64,000 bases of DNA from Rhea pennata. Its lineage: Eukaryota; Chordata; Aves; Rheiformes; Rheidae. A program made the position numbers and the translations under genes. The notes below the pieces were generated by a model. That model did not search any database and had not been told where the DNA came from. It saw only the letters and a list, made by a program, of their open reading frames with translations. This document shows, in pieces, positions 12,801-24,800 of this stretch. The stretch spans positions 18,371,993 to 18,435,992 of the forward strand of contig NC_084668.1 of assembly GCF_028389875.1 (NCBI RefSeq), given 5' to 3'. The stretch's first letter is position 1, and the number at the start of each line of letters is the position of its first letter.

Positions 12801-15800
12801 TGCAAAGCAATGTATGTGGGAAAAACAGTCTGCCACTCAGTCAGTGATAGGCCTGAATGACCTAGTTCTGCTTAGGAAAGTGAGCACAAATTTGTATAGA
12901 TAACTCTGTAAAAATGCCACCTCTTGTACTAAGCAGGGAAAGAAAACAGGTAGTGCAAGGTTTAAACACTTAGTAAAGGAACAGAGAAAATGGAAAATGT
13001 CTTTATGCCAGTATATTGATGTGTCATGCACCTGCATCTTGAATACTGGAAGCAGTTTGAACTTCTTCAACTTATGAATATACAGGAGAACTAAAAACAT
13101 ACACAAAAATGATCAAAAGCATGAAAAGACTTCAGTGCAAAAGGATACTAAATAAAGCAGGAGTCTTCAGTCTCAAAAAGAAGTTTTGGGGCTGGAGGAT
13201 TATCATGGAAAAAGTGAATGGGGAGCAACTGTTCACTGTCTCCCATAATACAAGGATCAAATGAAGTGATGTTAAAAACATGAAAAAAAACTGTTCACAG
13301 AGAATGTACTTAAGCTGTGGAACTTACTGAATAGTGTAAAAAAACATAAATTCATGTTTAAAATGTAAATTAGAAAAATTCACAGACATAAAATCTATTA
13401 TGGGCAATAAACATTAAGAGACCACCCATGACTCTTTAGAGTTTAGGATGCGGTTCAATGGAGGCCAAGAAAGTACATGGGGGAAGTAGCATTATATGCC
13501 TTTCCTTTGTGCCCAGTGTTGACTACAGTTGGAGAACAAGCACCTGGCTTGACCTTTGGTCATACGCAATATAGCTGTTCTTACATGATAGTAACACAGC
13601 CATGAAGAAAATTTTGATGGTCTGTAAATTAATACTGGTAATACATGTTAGAAGTCATGTCTTGAATTATCTTGTAGAATGTATTCAATAATGTAAGATT
13701 CCCAAAGTATCTTAAGAACACAAACAAAATGAGCAAGACTAGAAGAAACACAATGTGCGGAAATACAGAAGGAAAGAAAGTGCCTTTTGATCTACAGATG
13801 AGTGTCTTCTCTAAATAGCCTGGTTGAGTGGGTATCAGCTGAAAAAGGCAAGTGCCTTCCAGATATCCAACCCACTGTGGAATCACAAGCAGCATTTTCA
13901 CTTGTTTTGTACAATCAATGCATAGTCACTGAAAAAGCAATGTCTGCATAGGGACGTACAACCCCAGAGATGTGCAAATGATAACGCATGCACGCATCAG
14001 TAGCCTGCAGCAGTATGGTGATATGTACTTACGAGCAATTCAAAAGCAGTCATTTAGGTGCCTGAAGAACTTGGCTAGTTTTGGTGTAGGCATTTTAGTT
14101 CTAAATTATAGATAAAAGCTGCGTCTGTGCTATAGAGATTTGCCAAAATTCTGTGTTGGCTTGGTGGTCAAAGCTAATACAGGCACAGCTGTGCCAAAAG
14201 GCAGCTTTTGGCAGCTCATCTGCAGACACAGGTAAATGGGTGTAAACTGTTAGTTTAAAGGCAATTATGGCTTTACATGTCTGAATGCAAATATCAGGGC
14301 CTGGCCTGCATCTGTTTGTAGCTGTAGCCCTGCTCTCTTTCGTCAGCTGAGAGCTTAAGCTAAGAGTTACTGGGACTGCCTTGCTCAGAGGGAAGGCATT
14401 ATTATTTGGCTTCTTTAAGGAGGTGGTAGTTGTGGCTTGCAGTTGTGGAAATCAGAATTGCAGAAAGGCATTTCTTCTTGTCTCCCCTAAATGTGTGGCA
14501 AAGGCAGGCAACAGGAAAGTATGAAGACCAGTGCCTCACTCCTTCAAGAGGCCTATAATAGTTTCTATGATCTCCAGGACATGCATGTAGGATGCAACAG
14601 AACTGGAGTTGCTCTGCTTTGGTCTGCTGGGCAGAGGAAGCTGCTAATAATTTGTCATGTTCTGAGCATACTTTCAGAAAGTCATAGGTGGAATTTATTT
14701 GGAGGGTAGAGAGGGTGTAGTCAATATAAAGGAATGATGCCTGAAAGATCGGGCAAGAACTTTGTGTTCTCTGTAGTATGTTAAATTTTGCCCGTTAACT
14801 ATTCATAAGAGATGAACAACAACTCTAGAATGGCTAAAAATAGATTGGTATTTGGGATTTGTTTGTTTGTTTTTTTCCTCTAACTGAACTAGACTTTAAT
14901 TTCCTTTTTCCTAGTTTCCTTTAAAATCACTGCTCTGCTTTTTTGTACAGTATATCCAAAATGGATTTGCAGTGGTGACTAGATAGATGTTGGTAAATAC
15001 CAATTAAAAGTGCATTTTCACATTTAAAGGGCGTGTGTTCATGAATTCTGAGTAGAAACTTAAGTTCAGGAGAGGAGATGAGGCAAATTCACAAGCCGTT
15101 GTCCTTCTGTCAGAGAATGTAGCACAGTCGCTAGTGCTATTGCAGCGTCAAAGGGAAATGGAGGAAATGCTCACCTCTTGTCACCTCTGTTTGTGATCAT
15201 TCCTCAGTGCAACAAGAGAAGGGTTACAGCAGCTTGCAGGATGAAGCAGTGAAGCTCTTTAACTCCCTTCAGGAGATTGAGACAGTATCTGACCCCATAC
15301 CCATTATCCAAGGCATTCTGCAGACCTGCCATGATTTAAAGCCCCTTCGCGATGAAGTTTATTGTCAGCTCATCAAACAAACTAATCACATGCCACATCC
15401 CAACAGTACTGGGAATCTGCACCACTGGCAGCTGATGTCATGTATGAGCTGCACTTTTCTGCCCAGTAGAGGGATCCTTCGCTACCTCAAGTTCCACCTT
15501 AGAAGGTAAAAGTCCTTTTCATTTGCAGCTTGTTTTCCTTTCTCTGTACTTATCTCCTATTGCCTGCTGTAATTATTTGTCATGCCTTCTTCCTGGGTGA
15601 AGAGATCTTGTTAAAGTGGATTTACAGCCTATCATCTACTGCTTACTAAAGTCCATATGAACATTCTTAATCTGCAGGGAAGGTGAGGATTGTAGTTCAC
15701 GCTGATTGAAGTATGTGCTACCATGCAGCTACCACAAGCGAAGCATACATACTGTGGAGCATTAGATATATTGTAAATCCAATTTGCTATGTTTTAATTT

Positions 15801-18800
15801 GTTTAACTAAGCACACATTGCTTGAAATTTACATGCTATATTCTGCTTTAACCTCCAGTTTTCATTAACTAAATTGTTTATATTTCCTCCTCGATTTATG
15901 TTCAGCATCTAATGCAACTTGCCAAAACAGTTTGCATTGAGGCTGAGCCTTGCAGCTTCACCCCATGGATGAGTGGTGAGAAAGGCCAACAAGGTCTATT
16001 TGAATGCTTCTAAACTAGGAGAGAACGAGGTGAAAATCATGCAAATACTCCAAATAGCTGAACTTTCAGAATCCTAGGCCTGGTTCTAAAAGATGATGAA
16101 TATTACTCTATGTTACCATTTTATGTTTTTATCACCGAAGTTGCATGTAATGTTATATTTAAAATTCCTGGCCTTGGAAAAAAGAGACCATGTAAAGGAA
16201 CAACTTTCTACTTGCACAATTCTGAAAAATACTGTAAACGAGGCTCAAGTCCCAGCTAGTTAAAAAACAAACAACAGTAAATGGAAAAAAAATACATTTG
16301 AGTTCTTACTTTTTCATCTCAATTCTGTAAACTGGGATAGTGAATCCTGCTATCTTCTGCAGGGAGTAAACTCCTTAGAGTTTGATCTGCTTATTTCATA
16401 TGCTATTGAGAAATGCCACCAATGTGACAAAATTTTGAGTGACTAGTAAAGGCAGGTTGTATGGTTTATATTTAGGAAACAAGTGGACTCATTCTTCCTG
16501 TGATTCTCCTTGATATCACTGCCTTCCCTGAATGGCTACAGTAGTCCAAGCTATATGGTAATCTGCTTGGTTTCTGGCTCACTGTGTAATGACTTCTTTG
16601 CTTCTCTTTACTATTAGGGTAAAAGACCTCTTTCCAAGCTCAGAAATAGACAGATATGCACAATTCATCAGTGATTCCCTGAAAAGAACGAAGACCAGGG
16701 AGTTTGTGCCCTCCCAGGAGGAAATACAGGCTCTCCTTACCCGTGAAGAAATGACCACAACAGTGTACTGTCATGGCGGTGGCTCCTGTAAAATCACCAT
16801 CAATTCTCACACAAGCGCTGGGGAGGTAATATATTAGTAGCATTAACCAGATACCAGGACACCTGTGTCTAGATACCAGTCATGTTGAGGGGAGTTTTTT
16901 CCCATTCAGCTACATTTTTTCAGGATTTTTTTTTTCAGTTACTATTTTCTTTGCTATGTCTGGAAAGTCCATAGGGAAAGATCAGCTTATTATGCAGGTT
17001 CAGAACTATACAAGGCATAACCCTCAGTTGAGGGTTGTCACTTAAAAACTGTGTTGCAAAATCTAAACTTGGTTTATTATACTTCTGCGTTGTGCCCACT
17101 GGAATTTCACTAAAGCCGAAGACTTGCTAAACAAAGCATTCTCAGCAAGTTGAAATTCCACTTCATATTAAAATCCTTTTGGATGGGGTATGTTACCAAT
17201 AACTTGATCAAAATAACTTGAGCCAATGGTCTCCTAGGGTGCATTAGGAAGAGTGTTGTCAGCAGGTCAAGGCAGGTGATCCTGCCCCTCTATTCAGCCC
17301 TGGTGAAGCCTCATCTTGAGTACTGTGTCCAGTTCTAGGCTCCCCAGTACAAGAGAGACATGGAGCTACTGCAGAGAGTCCAGCATAGGGCTATGAGGAT
17401 GATCAGAGGGCTGGAGCACCTGCCCTATGAGGAACAGCTGCGAGAGCTGGGCCTCTTCAGCCTGGGGAAGAGAAGACTGAGGGGAGATCTTATCAATGTG
17501 TACAAGTACCTGAAGGGAGGGTGTCAAGGGGACGGGGACAAACTCTTTTCAGTTGTCCCATGTGACAGGACAAGAGGCAGTGGGCTGAAATCGAACCGCA
17601 GGAAGTTCCGCCTGAACGTGAGGGGGAATTTCTTCCCTGCGAGAGTGACACAGCACTGGCACAGGTTGCCCAGAGAGGTTGTGGAGTCTCCTTCTCTGGA
17701 GATCTTCAAGGCCCGCCTGGATGCAACCCTGTCTAACATGCTCTAGGTGCCCCTGCTGAGCAGGGAGGTTGGACTAGATGATCTCCAGAGGTCCCTTCCA
17801 ACCTTACTGATTCTATGATTAGGAGGTCAGACTCAAGATCCTAGTGTTACAGCAGGCATGTCTTTGGTTCTGCAGAGGTCAAAATAGCTGTAAAGAGTGG
17901 AAACGTTACTAAAGGAACTAAGAACATCATCATGCTACCTAAATCCATGATATTCCTGCATCTTGTACAGATTTCTAATCCATCTCCTAAAGAAAAATGG
18001 AGGTTGAAAGGATTCAGAGAAGGGTAGCAAGAATGAGCAAAAATACATAATGATTTCCTTACAGGAAATGTTCTATTAGAGCTGAGATTCTTTATTCTGA
18101 AGGAGAGACAAATGAGGGAAAAATATGATGCAAGTCTGTGAAATCATGAGCATCTTGAAGAGGTATGGAGTTTGTTGGCTCATTCAAAATGAGAATTAGA
18201 AGGACTCAGTAAAGTTAGTGGGAAGTGGCAGATATAAAAGAACCAAGAGGGTGATTTTGCTCAAGAAGATACAACAGCTGTGTCATATATATAAATATGT
18301 ATATGTGTACATATGTGTGTATATATATGTTATGCATATATATACATATATATATTTTATATGTTGTGTGTGTATAAATGTATATGCATATATAATAGAT
18401 TGTGCTCCACAGAAGGAGATGTGAAGGGTATGTTGTATATCCTGAAGGATATACAGGGGTATATATATCTTTAAAATATGTTGTATATCCTAATGGCTTA
18501 CACCGGTTCAAGGAGAATCTGGTCACGTTTATGGAAAAGAAATTTACATGGAGTTTCTAACAACCGTAGATAAACCAGATAAACCATTTCTGTCTCAGAA
18601 AGTGCCTAAACTGCAAATTACTGGAAGCTGGGAGAGTGTTCAGGCAAAGTATTGCTCTATATTCTTTCCTGGGCATCAGATTTAATCAATGTCAAAGTGA
18701 AATCCAGGGCTTAAGTAGACCTACGGTTTGCTATGGAATAGTTGCTCCTATGGTCTGTATCAAGCTAAATTCGCTTCTGTCATCCCATCCTACTCTCAGC

Positions 18801-21800
18801 GATGTATCCCCATTCTGTTCTTGTCTGCTGGTGCCAGCATTCATCCATCTGCACAGGCAGTGATTCCACTAGTTCACAAACAAAAAATACTTGTTTCTCT
18901 TCTTTTTTTGGCCAATAAGCTCACTTCTGAAAGTGTGTTATACCCACTCTGTGATCTCTCTCTCCACATCTCTCTGATTTTGCAGGTCGTTGAAAAGCTG
19001 ATCCGAGGTTTAGCAATGGAGGACAGCCGTAATATGTTTGCTCTCTTTGAACATAATCAGCAAGTGGATCGTGCTGTTGAGAGTCGGGTTATTGTGGCTG
19101 ATATCTTGGCCAAGTTTGAGAGGTAAAAACATGTTTCATAGAATCCTTTCTGTAATTCCTAGCTGGACATAGCCCTGGGTTATGTGAAGGTACAGTCAAG
19201 TAGTTTTTTCCAAAGCAGCTGAAGTGATTGAAGAGTTTGCTTTAGTGAGACTTTCCCTTTGGTAAGGTTCAAATGCTGTTTCTCACTGTGCGTCGCGGCT
19301 AAGAATCAGGAATTAATACATTAATGCTCTTACTCTGCCACAGTGGAAAGAAAAAAAGATTTAGTTTATACCATTTCAAACCATTAATTTGTTTTACATA
19401 CTACTGGAATAGACAAGGACTACTTATACAATCAATTATCTGGTTTTCAGATTAGCAAATAACAGCTGAATACTTTGGTTGACTAAAGGGCTGCAAGGCC
19501 TTAACCTATAGCACTTTTAGAATTGTTATTTATTTTTGTAGCGATGATACTCTTACTTGTCCCCTATAAGTCTATAACACTGCTACCCATGTCCAGATCA
19601 GTGATAGATGTGTTCCTTATTAGGATTCTTAGGACAAAATTAGTAGTATGTTCAGTAGTATTGATAGTATGTTTATCAAGAAGTAATGGTTTACTAATAG
19701 AGCTCAGAGAAGGGCCAATTAAGTCACGTTGCTGTCTTGATCGTTCTTTCTCTGTGAAAGGAGAATACTGCCTCCTGGCACGTTTGCCATGGCAGGAGTG
19801 GTAGGACAAATGAGTTATTCTATAATGACTGTGCATTTAGAAGCACCAAGAGGTATGTGCAGCTCAGACAGCTGATAAAATTGAGCACCATCAAACTGAA
19901 ATGTTTTCTTGCATAATAACTTTTGTCATTGTGATGGATGTAGTGGGTTAATATGGGCAACATAGACAAATACTATCTGTAAAGCTCCCTGACCATGATA
20001 GTGGAAGAGCATAAAAGCATTAAGGCATATGGTTGCTACTTGTCAGATTTTTGGAATGATACACTTGTAACCATCAGAAATTGCTTTGATGTGTCTAGAC
20101 ATTTCTGAGTTGCAAACAGTGGCTGCACTTGCACTGCATGTGAATGTATGCCCTTCTTAAGGACTGTCTCAGGGATGTAAGATTCAGTGCCTCTTACTTT
20201 AAAGCTACTAGTTGCATCTTCTTGTTGCTCATTGCATGTGAAAATTAATCTGTTTGGATAAATGATTCAGGTGACTCAGCCCCTGATAACCTCTGATAAT
20301 GATCTTATCAATTTATATTACAAGAGCTGTATCAGAAGACAGAGAAATAATCTAAGTGGGAATATAAAAGTTCGAATTTCCTATTGTGGACTGTGATTTT
20401 GTGGCCAGATATACAAACACAGCAGTAGTTTGTGGAGGAAGCTGGCAATGCCACTATCTATTTTATAACTGTTCTGAAGACAAAAATAAGATTGTTCCAA
20501 ATGCTGGAAAGACCTGACATTTTTCACAGTCATAACATTACATGGAAACAGTATTTTGAGAGTGAAGAATGCTTTGTGTCCTGCCCCCCCAACTCCTGCA
20601 TTTATCTGAAACCCTTGGTCTAAAGGTATGATTAAGTTTTTCTCATCCGAAGTTTGCGTCCTTCTGAACCAAAATTTCATATGGCTGAGGCGGGGGAAAA
20701 AAGCAGTTACCATAAAAGTCTGCTGTACTGAGATTGTCATGGTAAATCAGGCAGTTCAATATTCTCTTTTCAGAATTCCAGGGGTACCTTTATATTGTGC
20801 AGTTGAACTGTAGACATCTTAGTACCAGGATTACTGGTTTCTTCAGCTCTCATTCTCTTTGCTGTTTTACAGACTTGCTGGCTCTGAGGAGGAAGAGGAG
20901 GAAGGACAATGGCAGCTATATTTTAAACTTTATTGCTTCTTGGATGTTGAGAATGTTCCCAAAGATGGAGTGGAGTTTGCTTTCATGTTTGAGCAGGTAG
21001 GCTGGCCATGGGAGAATGATCTGGTTTCCAAGGTGGCATGAAGCACACAAAAGTATACAGAAAAGTAGCTTACCTTTGTATTAGAACTGAGAATGCGGCT
21101 TTGAATAGAAGATTTTATTGTCTTGGATTGCTGCCTGGAATCTAGTAGGCAGAGATACTAAGAAGTTTTCTAAGGAATGAGGGTATTAGAACAAAAGCAA
21201 GAAAAATGAACTAAGGCTTTCAAAAACTGAAAGCTCCAAAATAATCCTTTTAAAATTCCTCTTTCATTTAAAAAGATATAGAAATTTGGATTCTAGAAGA
21301 TCTCGCAAAGTAGAAATTCACAGAACACAGGTGTAAAGATAACTTGAAAATCTGGATATAAACATAACGGCTTAGAAGAGCACATCTTTAGGATATTACA
21401 GGACTTGACCAAAAAAAAATCATCTTTTAGGCAATGTCTTCTGATTAATGGGGAAGCACTGAAGAGTACTATAGGAGAAGAGAATGTAGTTGACCACGTT
21501 TGTCTACAAAGTGTTTTTTTAAGTCACTATACACTGCAGCAAAATAATACTGATTAGATCAGAGATTGCATTGATATGAAATAACCCTGCAATTAGGGAT
21601 CCAGAACTAAACTGATTAGAGCATCTTTAGCCTCAGTTGTGTGATTCGACTCATCTTGGTTACTTCTCATGAACCATTTGATCTTGCCTCAGAAAATTAA
21701 TTAATATCTGTTAAAAGAAGTGTCATGAAGACTGAAATTGGTTGAAAATGAAAATGATGGCTTGTATGTCACACAGAAGATTGCTCCCCAAGAAGGCCTT

Positions 21801-24800
21801 ATTGAAATGAAGATTAAGTAATTTTAACTATACAATGTCTAGGAAACAGTCAAAAACTGGGTCTCTCAGCAGTCAATGAAAACTCAGTAGTACCAAACTC
21901 CCTATTGACTGGACTTTCAGTCTAGACAGCTTTCACTGGTAGAGGGGGGTGGAACAGAAATAACAATAAGAGAGTAGGTGTCATCCAGAGGTTAGTTTCA
22001 CTTTCTTCTTTTAAAAGTGTGTGATGGATGTAGTTTAAAAAAAAAAGAAAAGAAAAAGAAAAAAGAAAGAAAGAAAGAAACAACTTTCACAGAAAAAAAG
22101 AACAAGTGAAGGGAAACAAGAAGATTGAAACCCTAGATTAAAGGGAAGGAAGTGGGAGGCTCCGGTGTGGAAGAGACTCAGATTAAGAGCCTTAAGTTTA
22201 TGGCAGTTAACTCTATCTGGTATTGTATATAACCTCCACATAGGAGCTGCAGCTGGTATAGCACAAAGGAAATTGCCTCAATTCTCCTTTTTCCTATCTG
22301 CTACACATCTAGTAAGTTCTTCTTGTAAGACTTTAAGGACAAGGGCTCCTCAGAAAACTCTTTCCTGCCCTGGAGAAAGAGGTGTCCTCAGTCTGCTGGG
22401 GGCCAATCTGCCAATTGCAAAATTTTCATATTATCATTCATTCTCATTGCTTTTGTCCTGTTTATTATAATGTCTGCTCTGACCTACTGAATTATGTCCC
22501 CTGCTGAGACTGGCTTTGTACTAGGGCAAATACCAGTAATTTGTATGTGGAGATTCAGGTGTGAATAAAGCCGATTTTTAATTTCTGATGGGTCTGGGGA
22601 TTTTCTCTTTACCTATAGGCTCATGAAAGCCTCATAGATGGTCATTTTCCTGCACCAGAGGACACTCTGCAGCGCCTAGCAGCTCTACGGCTGCAGTACC
22701 TTCATGGAGATTATTCTAAAATAAGTTGGACCCTTGATGGCGTGTACCCAGTTAACAGACTAAAATCCAAAATACTGCACTCAACAAAGAGCAGTGGCAC
22801 TACCAGTCACACTCTGGAGAGGAGACGGACCAGCTTCCTTGAAGGGACATTAAAACGGAGCTTCAAGACAGGCTCTGTAAAGAAGCAGAAGGTAGAAGAG
22901 GAGCAGATGATGGAGATGTGGGTAAAGGAAGAGCTTTCAGCTGCTCGGGCAAGCATAGCACAGAAATGGACCAAGCTGCAGGGACTCTCTCAGCATCAGG
23001 CCATGGTGAAATATATGTCCATTGTAAAGGAGTGGCCAGGTTATGGGTCAACCCTCTTTGATGTCGAGGTGAGAGATGTGTAAACTTATGTAACTACTGT
23101 CAAGAAGAACAGACTAAGTGTATTTTATTGCTCAACAGCAGAAGGGGATTTCAGGAACAGGCTGCATTTTGCCTTTGTAAGCTGAGAGTAAGCATAGAGT
23201 ACTGCATACCTAGTGAGATGTGGAGCAGACAGTACTAAGCAAGCAACCTCGTGTGTCCTGGTGAATGGAGGGACACAACAAATTCCTTCCCTCATTAGAA
23301 AAATAGTAAAACTAGGAGAACTTGTGAGCTTACAAATGTCATAGTGTGGTGGCTGATGAAAGTAAATGCTCTGTTGTCCTTACTGGCAAAAATTGCAGCT
23401 CCATTCTGCAGCAGTACAACAAATGTGAACTAAGCAAACAACATGAAATTTTAGATCTCATGAGAAGTGCTAGATATTACAGTTATCTATAATTCACCTA
23501 GTATTTATCTCTCCCAGCAGAGGAGATGAAATGAGAGTTCTTGTTATAAAGGCATGTGACTTCTAAATCTTTGCAGTAGGAGTGTCTACAAGATTCCTTC
23601 AACAGACATCTCTATTTCTATTGGGGTGGAGAGCTGAAATGGCCTACAGAAACGAAAAATGATGGGCTTTTCCTTAAATCAAAGATGGCTTGATCCTCCA
23701 CTTCATTAATGCAAAATTTCATGTCTCTGTTTTTGCAGTGCAAGGAGGGTGGATTTCCAAATGATCTTTGGCTTGGAGTAAGCACAGAAAATGTGTCTGT
23801 CTACAAACGAGGAGATCCTAAACCTCTAGAAACTTTCCAGTATGAGCATATTGTTTTCTTTGGAGCACCACAACCTAACACCTTCAAAATTACAGTGGAT
23901 GAGAGAGAAATGTTCTTTGAAACATCCCAGGTATGTGTTCTATGTGTCGTTGTACTGATACTACAGTAAAGCTCTAATTTTGAGCAGTACACAAGTTTAT
24001 ATGTGAGAGCTTACTGAACACACTGGACAGCCAAAGAATAAGATGAAGGGAAGTTAAACTTAAAGGGCCATGACAGTCTCCCTGGGCACTTATTTTTTTT
24101 TTTAAGACCATAGCTTTAATTAGTACACTAAGCATGTTATTTATTAATGTGGAATTAGAAATTTAAGTGCTCATGAGTGGGCTGTTTTTCACTCCCTTCC
24201 AGTATATGAATAGGGAGTTCATGAATTCAGAAAAAAAAAGGGGGGGGGTTAATAGCATTAAACTTGCCTTCCCCTTGAGCTACGAACCTTCTAAGTTACT
24301 ACAACAGAAAACAAACTAGTCAAGCAAAAAGATGCTGCCTTAAGACAACAGTTCCCTTCCAACAGAATCTCAGTCTTAACTCTATTGCTTTAATTCTCTG
24401 TCCTGAATGCATCTTGGTGATTTAGGTCTTTTGGTGCATAGTGTGCAAAACAAAGAGCATGTTACAGTAGTCCACAGAAAACTATAAGCATTTCAAAACC
24501 AGATGCAAATGTGATAATGAATTTTGCTGTTTAACTACATATGAGGATAAAACTGCTTCCTTCTGTTAGTCTGCCACTGGGTAGATTTTATTCGAAGTCT
24601 TCCCACTCTTGTGTTGGGAAAGAATGGGAACAGTCATTCCCAGTACATCATTTCCAGGTCACCCAGGATTTTACAGAAATCTGCCATATTCCTCTGTCCC
24701 CTTTTTTTTCAGACAAAAATCACATTCTTTTTAAAGCTTCTTTGTATAGAGGCCATAACAAAGCTGTTACTACCCTTGGTTTCATTTTCTGTATCTTTCC

